DNA of 64,000 nt from Stakelama pacifica (GCF_004361835.1 NZ_SNWD01000009.1:1-64000), one strand, 5' to 3'. Shown: positions 37,732 through 48,009, counted from the stretch's first letter. Made by a program: numbers and translations. The notes: generated by a model not told the origin, from the sequence alone.

Positions 37732-38655
37732 CTATCTGCGCGGTCCGGGCCAGCGAGCGCGCGAATCGGATTTGATAAAATCGACAAAGGCGCGCAGCGG
37801 CGGCGGCACATTCCGGCGACCGGGATAATAAAGGAAGGGTCCGGAAAATTCCGGCCACCAGTCGGTTAGTACGGGGGACAGCGCGCCGCTTTCGAAATGC
37901 GGCTGCAACCAGTCCTCAAACAGCGCAACCACGCCCATCCCTCCGATCGCTGCCTGAACCAGCAACTCCGTACCGCCGCCGATTTGCGCTAGCAATGGTC
38001 CCTTCGGCTCAAGCCGGATGACCTCACCATCGCGCTCCAGTTCCCAGATCAGCTTGCGCCCGCTGGTGAAGCGCCCTTCAAGGCAAGCATGATCCAGCAG
38101 GTCGTTCGGGTGCTTTGGCACGCCTTTCGCGGCGAGATAAGCGGGAGCAGCGCCCAGCGCGAAGCGCTGCCGCGCGGGGCCGATCGGCAATGCGATCATA
38201 TCCTGCTCCAGCCGCTCATCATATCGGATACCCGCATCGCATCCGGCGGCGAGTACGTCGACAAAGCTTTCATCCACCGTCACCTCGATACGGATATCGG
38301 GATAGACAGCGCTGAAGGCGGGAAGGATATGCGGCAGCACCAGTCGGGCCACCCCGCCGGGAACGTTCAGCCGCAACCGACCGGCCGGGCGGTCGCGAAA
38401 CGCATTCACTGCGTCGAGCGAGGCACCGACCTCCGCCAGCGCGGGTTCAAGGCGTTCGAGCAGGCGTTCGCCCGCTTCGGTCAGCGTCACACTGCGCGTC
38501 GTTCGGTTGAGCAGCCGAACGCCCAGCTGCTCCTCCAGCCGGCGCACCGCATCGCTCAGAGTCGATGCCGAATAAGCCGAGCGGATCGCCGCGTCGCGAA
38601 AACCGCCCGCGCGCGCGACCTCGGCAAAGGCAGTAAGATCGGAGAGCCTGCGCAT
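37732..38655 (-). CDS. LysR-type transcriptional regulator
   Basis: 307 residues. The N-terminal helix-turn-helix (DLTAFAEVARAGGFRDAAIRSAYSAS.. RRLEEQLGVRLLNRTTRSV) is followed by a periplasmic-binding-like effector domain. It reads divergently from the aldo-keto reductase gene 98 bp away, so it probably controls that gene. The GTG/ATG choice is not in doubt because the frame begins at MRRLSDLTAF. Confidence 0.93.
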   Translation of the reverse strand: MRRLSDLTAFAEVARAGGFRDAAIRSAYSASTLSDAVRRLEEQLGVRLLNRTTRSVTLTEAGERLLERLEPALAEVGASLDAVNAFRDRPAGRLRLNVPGGVARLVLPHILPAFSAVYPDIRIEVTVDESFVDVLAAGCDAGIRYDERLEQDMIALPIGPARQRFALGAAPAYLAAKGVPKHPNDLLDHACLEGRFTSGRKLIWELERDGEVIRLEPKGPLLAQIGGGTELLVQAAIGGMGVVALFEDWLQPHFESGALSPVLTDWWPEFSGPFLYYPGRRNVPPPLRAFVDFIKSDSRARWPGPRR

Positions 38656-38668
38656 TGTTCGATTATCC

Positions 38669-38681
38669 GTACGGGCCGTAC
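38669..38681. promoter_or_regulatory. Palindrome between LysR regulator and aldo-keto reductase
   Basis: GTACGG-G-CCGTAC is a perfect 13-base palindrome around a central G. It lies 14 bp upstream of the regulator start and in the shared promoter region. A LysR binding site is plausible, though LysR sites more often have a T-N11-A core. Confidence 0.4.
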
Positions 38682-38753
38682 AACTTCATCCGCCTTATCG
38701 GACGGCTTTGGAAGGCGCAAATAGACGCTGTCCCGAATGACAGGAGCCATCCC

Positions 38754-39632
38754 ATGACCAATCTATCTGCTGCCGGAACCTACCGTCTGGGCGACCGCGA
38801 AGTGAAGCGCATCGGCTATGGCGCCATGCAGCTTGCCGGACCGGGCGTATTCGGCCCTCCAAAAGACGAAGCGGAAGCGATCGCCGTTCTGCGCGAGGCG
38901 GTCGAAGCGGGCGTCGACCATATCGACACCAGCGACTTTTACGGCCCGCACATCACCAACCAGATCATCCGCAAGGCGCTGCATCCCTATCCCGACAGCC
39001 TGACCATCGTCACCAAGATCGGCGCGCGCCGCGATGATGCGGGCAACTGGCTACCTGCCATGGCCCCGGACGAGCTGGAGCGCGCGGTTGAGGATAATCT
39101 TCGCAATCTCGGACGCGATTCGATGGATGTCGTCAATCTCCGCCTGATGGGCGACGATCATGCCAGCGCCAGCGACGGGCCGGTCGAACCGATGCTAAGC
39201 GCCGTCGCACGGCTTCGCGAACGCGGCCTGATCCGCCATATCGGCATCAGCAACGCGACCGCCCATGCAATCGCAGAAGCGCGCAAGATCGTGCCGATCA
39301 TATGCGTGCAGAATATGTATAATCTCGCCCATCGCGGTGACGACGCGCTGATCGACGCGCTGGCTGCGGAGGGGATCGCCTATGTCCCCTTCTTCCCGCT
39401 CGGCGGGTTCAGCCCGCTGCAATCAGACCGGCTCGATGCGGTAGCAAAGCGCGTCGGCGCAACGCCGATGCAGGTGGCGCTGGCATGGCTGCTTCAGCGC
39501 TCATCCAATATCCTGCTGATCCCCGGCACCTCGTCACGCACCCATTTGCGCGAAAACCTTGCCGTGGCGGACATCCGCCTTGATGACGAAGCGATCAGCG
39601 AACTCGATTCGATCGGGTCCGAAGCCGCCTGA
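38754..39632 (+). CDS. Aldo/keto reductase
   Basis: 292 residues from the ATG after AGGAG. Single TIM-barrel NADPH oxidoreductase: RIGYGAMQLAGPGVFG, then the catalytic DTSDFYG with tyrosine, a lysine strand (TIVTKIG) and the C-terminal cofactor region IPGTSSRTHLRENL. It reduces aldehydes or ketones; substrate unknown. It is paired with the divergent LysR gene. Confidence 0.93.
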   Translation: MTNLSAAGTYRLGDREVKRIGYGAMQLAGPGVFGPPKDEAEAIAVLREAVEAGVDHIDTSDFYGPHITNQIIRKALHPYPDSLTIVTKIGARRDDAGNWLPAMAPDELERAVEDNLRNLGRDSMDVVNLRLMGDDHASASDGPVEPMLSAVARLRERGLIRHIGISNATAHAIAEARKIVPIICVQNMYNLAHRGDDALIDALAAEGIAYVPFFPLGGFSPLQSDRLDAVAKRVGATPMQVALAWLLQRSSNILLIPGTSSRTHLRENLAVADIRLDDEAISELDSIGSEAA

Positions 39633-39656
39633 TCGCGGGACGGGGCGCTGAGGTTG

Positions 39657-41159
39657 TCAGTGCCCCATCACGCCCAGCGATTCGAACGGCTTGTCATGCC
39701 CGCCATATTTGTCGATCAGCGTCGCCGTCGCCTTGTTCCGGCCGATTACCTCGACCTCCTTGCCCTCGCCGCGCAGGCGAAGCACCATCTTGTCGAGCGC
39801 GCCGGTCGCCGAAATGTCCCAGAAATGCGCGTCGCTCAGGTCGACCACCACGCGCTTCACCTTCTCTTCGCGGAACACCACTTCCTCGACGATGCGATCG
39901 ACCGAGGCGAAGAAAATCTGGCCCGCAATCGTATAGGTGCGCGTGCGCCCGTCGGGGGACAGCGTCGTGGTCATATTGACCAGGCGGCGGACCTTGCCCG
40001 CAAAGAAGATGCCCGACAGCAGCACGCCGACCAACACGCCGATCGACAGATTATGCGTCCATACGACCGTGACCACTGTCGCCAGCATGACCGCGCTGGA
40101 GGGCAGCGGGAAATGGCGAAGCTCCGAAAAGCTCTGCCAGCGAAAGGTACTGATCGATACGAAGATCATCACGCCGACCAGCGCGGGCATCGGCACGCGC
40201 GCGACCAGCGGGCCGAGCGCGACCATCAGCACCAGCAGCATGGCGCCCGCAACGAAGGTCGAAAGCCTGCGGCGTCCGCCCGAGCTGATATTGATGACCG
40301 ACTGACCGATCATCGCGCAGCCGCCCATCGCGCTGAGAAAGCCTGTTACGAAATTGGCGACGCCCTGCCCCATACATTCGCGGCGCTTGTCCGACCGGGT
40401 TTCGGTCATGTCATCGACGATCGCAGCGGTGAGCATGGTTTCCAGCAAGCCGACCGCCGCCATGCCCAGCGCATAGGGCGCAATGATCCTCAGCGTGTCC
40501 CAGGTGAAGGGGACGGCGGGAAGGTGGAAGACCGGAAGCGTCGAGGGCAGATCGCCCATATCGCCTACCGTGTTCACCTGCGTTCCGGTCAGCATCGTAT
40601 AAGCGGCGACCAGCACCACCGCGACCAGAGGCGCGGGCACCGCCGTGGTAATGCGTGGAAAGCCGTAAATCACCGCCAGCGTCACTGCGACGAGCACATA
40701 GGTCATCCACGGCACGCCGATCAGTTGAGGCAACTGCGCCATGAAGATCAAAATGGCGAGCGCATTGACGAAGCCGGTAATCACCGAACGCGATACGAAA
40801 CGCATCAGCAGATTGAGCCGGAGCAGCCCGGCGATCACCTGAAACCCGCCCATCAGGATCGTCGCGGCGAACAGATATTCGACGCCATGTTCGCGCACCA
40901 GCGGCCCGACCAGCACCGCCACCGCAGCGGTCGCGGCAGAGATCATGCCGGGACGCCCGCCAAAGATCGCAATGATGCACGCGATCGAGAAGCTGGCGTA
41001 CAGGCCGACACTGGGATCGACCCCGGCGACGATCGAAAAGCCGATCGCTTCGGGGATCAGCGCAAGCGCCACCATCAGGCCGGACAGAAACTCTCGCCCC
41101 GGATTTTCCAGCCAGTCGCGGCGGACATTGGATGCGAATGACATGCGTACATCGGCCAT
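39657..41159 (-). CDS. SulP family anion transporter
   Basis: About 500 residues of the SLC26/SulP type: some ten to fourteen membrane segments starting [25 protein letters not shown], a conserved [23 protein letters not shown] region, and a C-terminal cytoplasmic STAS domain (about 395-490) with [23 protein letters not shown]. Substrates of relatives are sulphate, bicarbonate or dicarboxylates. The ATG at 41159 is preferred over the longest frame (13 extra residues). Confidence 0.92.
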   Translation of the reverse strand: MADVRMSFASNVRRDWLENPGREFLSGLMVALALIPEAIGFSIVAGVDPSVGLYASFSIACIIAIFGGRPGMISAATAAVAVLVGPLVREHGVEYLFAATILMGGFQVIAGLLRLNLLMRFVSRSVITGFVNALAILIFMAQLPQLIGVPWMTYVLVAVTLAVIYGFPRITTAVPAPLVAVVLVAAYTMLTGTQVNTVGDMGDLPSTLPVFHLPAVPFTWDTLRIIAPYALGMAAVGLLETMLTAAIVDDMTETRSDKRRECMGQGVANFVTGFLSAMGGCAMIGQSVINISSGGRRRLSTFVAGAMLLVLMVALGPLVARVPMPALVGVMIFVSISTFRWQSFSELRHFPLPSSAVMLATVVTVVWTHNLSIGVLVGVLLSGIFFAGKVRRLVNMTTTLSPDGRTRTYTIAGQIFFASVDRIVEEVVFREEKVKRVVVDLSDAHFWDISATGALDKMVLRLRGEGKEVEVIGRNKATATLIDKYGGHDKPFESLGVMGH

Positions 41160-41288
41160 GGCCGGGCGTTCCTCGTCTGGCGAACGAGCGCGCGCCACAC
41201 CGGCACGCTATCGATCAGGGTTCGGATTGCTGCGCTGCAACATACAAAGGGCGCGCGGGGGTGCCCCTACCGCCAAGCGGCGATGCGA

Positions 41289-42203
41289 TCAACCCTGCGG
41301 GCGTGACGCGGCTGGCTGCGCTTCGTTGCGCTTCTCCGCCAGCGCCTTGTCGATAAACGCTACCGTATCGGCCAGAACCGGCGCTTTGCCGCGAAACGGC
41401 TTGGACAGCGCCATCGCGACATTTTCGTGAGTGAGGCCCGTATATTCGCGAAACGCGACCGGCGCGCCCAGTTCGCGCAAGCGTTTGGCAAGCGCCACCG
41501 CGTTGCGCGGCTTGACCACTTCGTCCTTGGTCGAGGTTATCAGCAGCATCGGCGGCGCATCGTCGCGCGCATAGCTGATCGGCTGCGTCGCCTTCGGGTC
41601 GGGCCAGTTGCCCAGCGCATCGACCGCGCGCTTGTCGGTCAGGGGCAGGAAATCATACGGCCCCGAAAGCCCGACGCCCGCCTTGACGAAACCGGGGGCG
41701 ACGCCCGCTTTTGCGAGGAACTCCCGGTCGAGCGCGAGCATCGCGACGCTATAGGCGCCCGCCGAATGGCCAACGATCGCGACGCGATTCGGGTCGCCGC
41801 CATATTCGACGATATGGTCCTCGACCCATTTCATCGCCTGCGCGCCATCCTCGACAAAAGCGGGGAAGCGGACATCGGGCACTTTGCGATAATCGGGGAC
41901 GACGGTGACAAAGCCTTTCGACGCAAAGGCGCGGCCCGCAAAGGCATAGCCCTGCCGCGTGCCCTTTACCCAGCCGCCGCCATAGAAGAACACGACCACC
42001 GGCTTGGGTCGGGTCCCGCCATTCTTCGGCACCCACACATCCAGCTTCTGCCCATGCGAGCCGAACGGGGCGCCCGACACGGCCTCTTTCGTGCCCGCGC
42101 CGCCGCCGCTGACGCTGTCGAGCGTGCTGAGCAGCTTGGGCGGCGAGCAGGCGGCGAGCAGCGCCGCGATGCTGATCGCCAGAAAGGATGTCCGCCTGCT
42201 CAA
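41289..42203 (-). CDS. Lipoprotein alpha/beta hydrolase (carboxylesterase type)
   Basis: 304 residues. The lipoprotein leader ends LLAAC. The hydrolase core has VVFFYGGGWVKG (oxyanion hole), GHSAGAYSV with the nucleophile serine, and late Asp (TSTKDEVVKP) and His (GLTHEN). It resembles esterases of the BD-FAE/kynurenine-formamidase-like group. Anchored to the membrane facing the periplasm. The start overlaps the previous stop by 4 bp. Confidence 0.88.
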   Translation of the reverse strand: MSRRTSFLAISIAALLAACSPPKLLSTLDSVSGGGAGTKEAVSGAPFGSHGQKLDVWVPKNGGTRPKPVVVFFYGGGWVKGTRQGYAFAGRAFASKGFVTVVPDYRKVPDVRFPAFVEDGAQAMKWVEDHIVEYGGDPNRVAIVGHSAGAYSVAMLALDREFLAKAGVAPGFVKAGVGLSGPYDFLPLTDKRAVDALGNWPDPKATQPISYARDDAPPMLLITSTKDEVVKPRNAVALAKRLRELGAPVAFREYTGLTHENVAMALSKPFRGKAPVLADTVAFIDKALAEKRNEAQPAASRPQG

Positions 42204-42574
42204 CCCACGAATTTCGCTTGTCCGCCCAGCAGGATCGCGATCGAACCCAGCACAAAGCCCAGAAACAATGTCTGCAAGAACAGCGCAGTGGGAAAATCCG
42301 CGGACGCCGCGGCCTGAACAAAGCCGCTATTGATCGCCACATCCGCGACCATCACAACAAGCCCCAGCACCGCGCCCGCCCGCACCTTCCACCACAAAAG
42401 CGCGACGACCAGCAGGTCGATCGGCAGCAACAAGGTCCAGAACAGGTTCAGCGCAGCCGGGGCGAAGCTGTAGGGCATCCACCCGCCCGCCAGAATCTGA
42501 CGCGCATGGTTGAACGCCCCGCCAAGGAACGCCGCCGACCAGACCAGCCGGATGGCGTTCCCCGCAATCGTCAT
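42200..42574 (-). CDS. Hypothetical membrane protein
   Basis: 124 residues with about four hydrophobic segments, including LNLFWTLLLPIDLLVVALLWW and TLFLGFVLGSIAILL. No family is recognised. It shares one base with the scoB stop and overlaps the esterase start, so it belongs to the same tightly coupled operon. Confidence 0.7.
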   Translation of the reverse strand: MTIAGNAIRLVWSAAFLGGAFNHARQILAGGWMPYSFAPAALNLFWTLLLPIDLLVVALLWWKVRAGAVLGLVVMVADVAINSGFVQAAASADFPTALFLQTLFLGFVLGSIAILLGGQAKFVG

Positions 42575-43215
42575 TACAGCGCGACCTCATATTTCGCGGT
42601 AGTTTTTTCAGCTACTTCCTCGGCCGTAACGCCGTCGGCGAGTTCGATCAGCTTGAAATCGCTGTCATGGTCGGGCCGCTGGAACACGCACAGATCGGTG
42701 ATGATCATGTCGACGACGTTCTTACCGGTCAGCGGCAGCGTGCATTCGGGGATGAATTTCGGATCGCCATGTTTGGAGGTGTGCTCCATCACGACGATGA
42801 TCTTCTTGACGCCCGCGACCAGATCCATCGCGCCGCCCATGCCCTTGATCATCTTGCCGGGGATCATCCAGTTGGCGATGTCACCATTTTCGGCGACTTC
42901 CATCGCGCCGAGCACGGCAAGGTCGATATGTCCGCCGCGGATCATCGCGAAGCTGGTTGCGCTGTCGAAATAGACGGTGCGATCGAGTTCGCTGACCGTC
43001 TGCTTGCCCGCATTGATCAGGTCGGGGTCTTCCTCACCCTCAAACGGGAACGGGCCGATGCCCAGCATTCCGTTTTCGGATTGCAGCGTCACATCGACGC
43101 CATCGGGAATATGGTTCGCCACCAGCGTCGGGATACCGATGCCGAGATTGACGTAAAAGCCGTCCTCCAGCTCCTTCGCGGCGCGCGCCGCCATTTCGTC
43201 TCTGGTCCAGGGCAT
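42574..43215 (-). CDS. scoB: 3-oxoacid (succinyl-CoA:acetoacetate) CoA-transferase subunit B
   Basis: 213 residues. The catalytic glutamate lies in [23 protein letters not shown] and [19 protein letters not shown] are family hallmarks. With subunit A it moves CoA from succinyl-CoA to acetoacetate, feeding ketone bodies or polyhydroxybutyrate into metabolism. Separated from scoA by two other genes, with all stops and starts overlapping. Confidence 0.95.
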   Translation of the reverse strand: MPWTRDEMAARAAKELEDGFYVNLGIGIPTLVANHIPDGVDVTLQSENGMLGIGPFPFEGEEDPDLINAGKQTVSELDRTVYFDSATSFAMIRGGHIDLAVLGAMEVAENGDIANWMIPGKMIKGMGGAMDLVAGVKKIIVVMEHTSKHGDPKFIPECTLPLTGKNVVDMIITDLCVFQRPDHDSDFKLIELADGVTAEEVAEKTTAKYEVAL

Positions 43216-43532
43216 CAGTTGAGGCTCCCATCCTGTATGGTGGTAATCGTGGAAAATTGGTCGCGAAGCTGTTGAGAAATGCCATCAACGATCGCCTGCA
43301 ACGCTTCGCCTTCGTCCATGTCGTAGGTCGAGGCGTAGGCCCGTGCGCCGTGCCGCGCGACGTCAGCCAGGAAATGCCCGAATATATTCGGATCTTTGAG
43401 GCGATATGCCGCGATCCATACGCTTGCCAGGCCTTCGTCATTGATCCAGGCACGGATCAGCTCGGCAGCTTCGGGGCCAAGCGCGTCGCCGTCTTCCAGT
43501 GAGATTGCACCGGGATGTTCCGTCTCGCTCAT
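43215..43532 (-). CDS. DUF5076 family protein
   Basis: 105 residues from the ATG overlapping the phosphatase stop; the longer frame is antisense-like. It opens [29 protein letters not shown] and continues with an alpha/beta domain containing [17 protein letters not shown]. This is the DUF5076 pattern, of unknown function, seen next to CoA-transferase or similar genes in sphingomonads as far as I recall. It shares a base with scoB. Confidence 0.75.
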   Translation of the reverse strand: MSETEHPGAISLEDGDALGPEAAELIRAWINDEGLASVWIAAYRLKDPNIFGHFLADVARHGARAYASTYDMDEGEALQAIVDGISQQLRDQFSTITTIQDGSLN

Positions 43533-44422
43533 GGCGCGGTGCCCCTGTCCAAGGGCGGCGACCAGCGTTTTTCCGCCGGGAACACATCGTCCATCCCGCC
43601 CTTCAGCGCCGCTCCGTAGACCGGATTGGGCAGCACGAACCAGCCATGCCCCCAAAGCGGCGCGAAAGCAGCCGACGATACCGCCGCGCGGCGCGCAGGC
43701 ACCGAAAGCGCGGGCGAATCGAACAAATCGGTGAAATCGCCGAGCTGATCGCCTGCCATCGCGATCACGCAATAGCGCGCCGCGATCGCCCTGCGGCGAC
43801 CATCCTTGCCGTGTTCGCCCTCCGCTTTCGTAAACAGCGTTTCGCCCGGCACCGCAGGTCCCAGCCCCGCCCGGTCGAGCATCGCCTCGGTCGCACGCGC
43901 ATTCCCGGCCGATCGGTTGGTGTTGAAAATCACCGTCACGCCGTGCGCGCGGGCGCTTTTCAGCGCCTCGGCGACGCCGGGGACGGGCGCGACCTCGTCA
44001 CCGCCGGTGCGCTCCCAGTCGTCCCAGCGCTCGCTGCTATACGCGTTGCCGGCAGCAGCATCCGATTCGAAGCCGAGATTGAGCACCGTCGTTTCGTCGA
44101 CATCGAGCACGATCGCCGCGGGCTGTCCCGGCGCGCATTCACGCCATTTCGGTGCAGCGAGCGTCGCATCGGGCGCGAGTACTGCCGAACGAACCGGCTG
44201 TCCGCTCGCATGGCGGGCGGCGGTGTCGAGCACATAATCGGTGAGACCGGCATACGCCTGCTGCGACAGCGCCGACGCCTCGCCCGAACCATAAAGGAAC
44301 TGCATCCCGGCGGGCACCGTCGCCGCGTGCGGCGCGGCGGCACTGGACACCGGTGCCTGCCCCGCCATCGTGCATCCGGCAAGCAACAGCGCGCCGGTGC
44401 AAACCGTCAACGCAGGTTTCAC
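43529..44422 (-). CDS. HAD-superfamily acid phosphatase lipoprotein (class B / e(P4)-like)
   Basis: 297 residues. The lipobox is LLLAGC. The phosphatase motif [12 protein letters not shown] carries the nucleophile and acid aspartates, IFNTNR is motif II, a later lysine stretch follows, and [11 protein letters not shown] is motif IV. Relatives dephosphorylate nucleotides or NMN at the outer membrane or in the periplasm. It overlaps scoA and the DUF5076 gene by 4 bp each. Confidence 0.9.
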   Translation of the reverse strand: MKPALTVCTGALLLAGCTMAGQAPVSSAAAPHAATVPAGMQFLYGSGEASALSQQAYAGLTDYVLDTAARHASGQPVRSAVLAPDATLAAPKWRECAPGQPAAIVLDVDETTVLNLGFESDAAAGNAYSSERWDDWERTGGDEVAPVPGVAEALKSARAHGVTVIFNTNRSAGNARATEAMLDRAGLGPAVPGETLFTKAEGEHGKDGRRRAIAARYCVIAMAGDQLGDFTDLFDSPALSVPARRAAVSSAAFAPLWGHGWFVLPNPVYGAALKGGMDDVFPAEKRWSPPLDRGTAP

Positions 44423-45126
44423 GCCGCTTCGCGCTCACGCACGGTGCGGAACTCGATCTTCTTGTCATAGGGCGCGCCGATGATCATGCGGTTCACATAG
44501 ATGCTCGGCAGGTGAATCTGATCGGGATCGAGGCTGCCGGTCGGCACCACTTCCTCGACTTCCGCGATGCAGACCTTGCCCGCCGTGGCCATCGGCAGGT
44601 TGAAGTTGCGCGCCGTTTTGCGGAACAGCAGATTGCCCGCTTCATCGGCCTTCCAGCCCTTCACGATCGCGATATCGGCGACGATGCCGCGTTCGAGAAT
44701 ATAATCCTCGCCGTCGAACTGTTTGACTTCCTTACCCTCGGCGATCTGCGTTCCGACGCCGGTTTTGGTATAGAAACCGGGAATGCCCGCGCCGCCCGCG
44801 CGGCAGCGCTCGGCCAGCGTCCCTTGCGGGCAAAATTCGACCTCAAGCTCGCCCGACAGGAATTGCCGTTCGAATTCCTTATTCTCCCCCACATAAGAGG
44901 AGATCATCTTCTTGACCTGTTTCGAACGAAGCAGCTTGCCCAGCCCTTCATTGTCGATGCCTGCATTGTTGCTGGCGATCGTCAGGTCCTTGGTTCCGGC
45001 TGCCTGAATCGCGTCGATCAGCCGCTCGGGGATGCCGCACAGCCCGAACCCGCCCGCGCAGATCGTCATGCCGTCGAAAAGAAGGCCGTCGAGCGCCGCC
45101 GCCGCATCCGAATAGAGCTTCTTCAT
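44419..45126 (-). CDS. scoA: 3-oxoacid CoA-transferase subunit A
   Basis: 235 residues from [11 protein letters not shown], with GGAG upstream. [22 protein letters not shown] is the CoA-binding glycine-rich region, and [14 protein letters not shown] and [12 protein letters not shown] are typical of the A subunit. It begins the six-gene operon ending at the esterase. Confidence 0.95.
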   Translation of the reverse strand: MKKLYSDAAAALDGLLFDGMTICAGGFGLCGIPERLIDAIQAAGTKDLTIASNNAGIDNEGLGKLLRSKQVKKMISSYVGENKEFERQFLSGELEVEFCPQGTLAERCRAGGAGIPGFYTKTGVGTQIAEGKEVKQFDGEDYILERGIVADIAIVKGWKADEAGNLLFRKTARNFNLPMATAGKVCIAEVEEVVPTGSLDPDQIHLPSIYVNRMIIGAPYDKKIEFRTVREREAA

Positions 45127-45191
45127 GGCATCGAATCTCCGCAAATCTGATTTGGTTCAGGGCAGCGATTACGCGCCGACGCCATATAGGG

Positions 45192-45875
45192 TCAAGGAGC
45201 TGAACCGGGTTTCAACCTGGAGGTGAGCATGCCCTGAGACAGGCCGAGCGCCGCTTCCAGATCGGCCAGCGCCTGCACCGCCGAGACGACCTTGATCGCT
45301 GCCATGCCAAGCGCGGCGGCCGGTTTGCAGTTCACCCCGAGATCGTCGAGATAGACGCAGCGGTCGGGCGGCACGCCCAGCCGGTCGCAGGCGATGCGAT
45401 AGATAGCCGGATCGGGCTTTCGCACCCCCTCGCGGCTGCTTTCCACCACCGTTTCGAACCGGGAAAGGATCGCGGCGATCTCGTCCGCATGATCGGCGCT
45501 GCGCGACATTTGCGCGCCCTTGCCAGACCGGACATTGTTGGTGATGCATGCGATGCGGAAGCCGAGTTGTGTCAGCTGGTCGAGCGCCGCCACCATTTCC
45601 GGCCGGATATCGCCCACCAGCCGCGCGAGCACCTCGCGCCCGGCAAGATCGTGCCCCATAGCGAGCGCTTCGGCGCGAAACGCCAGGTCAAAGGCCGCAG
45701 CGTCGATCTCGGATCGTTCGAACCGCGCCCATGCATTGTCGTCGGGGTTCGCGCTGTTCACCCGACGGACAAAATCGTGCGGCAATCCGCGTTCCGCCTC
45801 CATGCGGTTGAACGCTTCGAACGGAGAGCTGGTAAGTACCCCGCCGAAATCGAAAATCACCGTATCGCGCGTCAT
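45192..45875 (-). CDS. HAD family hydrolase
   Basis: 227 residues. Motif I is IFDFGGVLT (nucleophile Asp, the second Asp replaced by Gly as in the YihX/epoxide-hydrolase-N branch), motif II CITNNV, motif III around RKPDPAIY, motif IV YLDDLGVN. Likely a cytoplasmic phosphatase of sugar phosphates or similar. It reads towards scoA, with a 65-bp gap. Confidence 0.88.
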   Translation of the reverse strand: MTRDTVIFDFGGVLTSSPFEAFNRMEAERGLPHDFVRRVNSANPDDNAWARFERSEIDAAAFDLAFRAEALAMGHDLAGREVLARLVGDIRPEMVAALDQLTQLGFRIACITNNVRSGKGAQMSRSADHADEIAAILSRFETVVESSREGVRKPDPAIYRIACDRLGVPPDRCVYLDDLGVNCKPAAALGMAAIKVVSAVQALADLEAALGLSQGMLTSRLKPGSAP

Positions 45876-45957
45876 GGCGAAAAGCTTCGCCGGGATGGAT
45901 CAGAATGGCAAGCATCGCCCTTTGCGCGGTCGCTCATGAGCGGGTAGACCTTTCGCT

Positions 45958-47622
45958 ATGACCATGAAACGCAGCGGCGGACGCATCCTTACCGACAATC
46001 TTCTGGCGCAGGGCTGCGACAGGATTTTCCATGTGCCGGGCGAGAGCTTTCTCGCGGTGCTCGACGCGCTGCACGATATTCCCGCTATCGATCTTGTCAC
46101 TTGTCGTCAGGAGGGGGGTGCAGCGTTCATGGCGTGCGCCGACGGGGCGCTGACCGGCAAGCCGGGAATCTGTTTCGTGACGCGCGGCCCCGGCGCGACC
46201 AATGCGAGTATCGGCGTGCATGTCGCAATGCAGGATTCGATCCCGATGATCTTGTTCATCGGCGATGTCGACCGGTCGATGCGCGACCGCGAAGGCTTTC
46301 AGGAGGTCGATTTCCCGGCGATGTTCGCACCGCTCGCCAAATGGGCGACGCGCATCGAGGATGCCGCGCGAATCCCCGAATATATTGCGCGCGCCTGGCG
46401 GGTGGCGACCAGCGGACGGCCCGGCCCCGTCGTGATCGCGCTGCCCGAAGACATGCTGACCGACACGGTCGAGGCGACCGACCGTCCCCGCCTCTCGCCG
46501 GTCGAGCGCAGCCTGTCGCCCGATGCGCTGACCCCCATGCTCGACCTGCTGCGCACGGCGGAGCGACCGATCGCGATTGTCGGCGGCGCAGGCTGGGATG
46601 CGGCGAGCGGCGAGGCGTTCGATGCGTTCGCGCGCAGCTGGGGCCTGCCGGTCGCGGGCGCGTTTCGGCGGCAGGACGCGATTTCGAACACATCGCCGGT
46701 CTGGGCCGGCAATCTCGGCTATGGTCCCAATCCGAAACTGGTCGAGCGCGTGAAGCAAGCGGATCTGATCCTTGCGGTGGGTGCCCGGCTGGGCGAAGCG
46801 ACGACCGACGGCTATACGCTGATCACGCCCGATCATCCGGGCCAGACGCTGGTCCATATCCATCCCGATGCGGGCGAGCTTGACCATGTCTATCGCACCG
46901 ATATGGCGATCGCGGCGAGCATGGCCGAATTCGGCGCAGCAATTGCCGCCGTGACCCCGCCCCACCAGCCGCATCCCGCCGGGCAGGCAGCAAATGCGGA
47001 GTGGCGCGATTGGTCCACGCCGCAGTCTCGCGAGGGCGTGGCGCTCGATCTGGGGCAATGCGTCGCCGCGATGCGCGAGCGGATGGCGGCCGACGACACG
47101 ATCATCTGCAACGGCGCGGGCAATTTCTCATCCTGGTGGCACCGATATTGGCGCTATGGCCATCTAGGCACGCAATTGGCGCCGACGGCCGGTGCGATGG
47201 GCTATGGCGTGCCCGCAGCCGTCGCCGCAGCGCTACGCCGCCCCAAAAAGACTGCCGTAGCGCTTGCCGGGGACGGCGATTTCCTGATGAACGGTCAGGA
47301 ACTGGCAACAGCGGCGCAGCATGGCGCTGACCTGCTCATCATTCTGGTCGATAATGGCGGTTATGGCACGATTCGCATGCATCAGGAGCGCGAATATCCT
47401 GAGCGGATCAGCGGGACGACGCTCGCCAATCCCGATTTCGCCGCTCTCGCCCGTGCTTATGGCGGATGGGCCGTGACGATCGAGCAGACCGATCAGTTCG
47501 CGCCTGCGCTCCATGAGGCGCTGGAGCGCTCCGGCATTCGGATGATCCATTGCCGGACCGATATCGCCGTCATCAATCCGGCGACCACCATAGAAAAAAT
47601 CCGCTCGCACCGTCCCGCCTGA
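45958..47622 (+). CDS. Thiamine-diphosphate enzyme of the acetolactate synthase-like family
   Basis: 554 residues in three domains. The N-terminal PYR domain has the catalytic Glu in CRQEGGAAFMA and FVTRGPGATNAS. A central Rossmann-like domain follows. The C-terminal PP domain has the Mg/TPP motif GDGDFLM..N and NGGYGTIRMHQ. No regulatory small subunit follows, and anabolic IlvB features are weak, so it may be a catabolic carboligase or decarboxylase such as those in the acetolactate/oxalyl/benzoylformate range. Confidence 0.85.
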   Translation: MTMKRSGGRILTDNLLAQGCDRIFHVPGESFLAVLDALHDIPAIDLVTCRQEGGAAFMACADGALTGKPGICFVTRGPGATNASIGVHVAMQDSIPMILFIGDVDRSMRDREGFQEVDFPAMFAPLAKWATRIEDAARIPEYIARAWRVATSGRPGPVVIALPEDMLTDTVEATDRPRLSPVERSLSPDALTPMLDLLRTAERPIAIVGGAGWDAASGEAFDAFARSWGLPVAGAFRRQDAISNTSPVWAGNLGYGPNPKLVERVKQADLILAVGARLGEATTDGYTLITPDHPGQTLVHIHPDAGELDHVYRTDMAIAASMAEFGAAIAAVTPPHQPHPAGQAANAEWRDWSTPQSREGVALDLGQCVAAMRERMAADDTIICNGAGNFSSWWHRYWRYGHLGTQLAPTAGAMGYGVPAAVAAALRRPKKTAVALAGDGDFLMNGQELATAAQHGADLLIILVDNGGYGTIRMHQEREYPERISGTTLANPDFAALARAYGGWAVTIEQTDQFAPALHEALERSGIRMIHCRTDIAVINPATTIEKIRSHRPA

Positions 47623-47651
47623 ATAGCGGGACCGGTACGGCGGATTCCTTT

Positions 47652-47679
47652 GCGGCGCTAAGGGGGGGGTAAGCGCCGC
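47652..47679. terminator. Hairpin with a G8 loop between convergent genes
   Basis: Arms GCGGCGCT and AGCGCCGC enclose a run of eight G (47662-47669). It separates the TPP-enzyme stop from the csbD stop and may serve both. There is no T-tract. Confidence 0.45.
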
Positions 47680-47696
47680 TCAGCTATCGGCAATGG

Positions 47697-47867
47697 TCAG
47701 ACGTCGTCGCCAAGTGCGCCCTTGACCTTGCCCGCAAACTGCTGGGCCTTGCCCTTGCCTTCCTGCGCCGCGCCTTCTTCGCGCGTCTCAGGATTGTCGG
47801 ACTGCTGCTTAACCTTGCCGACGGCTTCGTTGACATTGCCTTTGATCTTATCGGTAAGTTCACCCAT
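47697..47867 (-). CDS. CsbD family stress protein
   Basis: 56 residues from MGELTDKIKGN, with AAGGAG upstream. Highly charged: GNVNEAVGKVKQ then GKAQQFAGKVKGALGD, the CsbD pattern. The family is induced by general stress in many bacteria, with unknown mechanism. No convincing EcfG-type promoter was found upstream. Confidence 0.92.
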   Translation of the reverse strand: MGELTDKIKGNVNEAVGKVKQQSDNPETREEGAAQEGKGKAQQFAGKVKGALGDDV

Positions 47868-48009
47868 CACACGTCTCCTTCGGGAATGATTTCGGCTGCA
47901 ATCGCTTGCAAGCCGTTGATCTTTCAATCTTCCCCAACAACGTGCGACAATCGCATCGCGTTCCGCGCCATGCTTTCGGCTCGTCGCATCGGGCCACGCT
48001 TCACCGCGA

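Noticed and set aside
47868..47990. EcfG-type general stress promoter before csbD
   Set aside because: A GGGGAAG is present, but no CGTT-type -10 lies at the required spacing.
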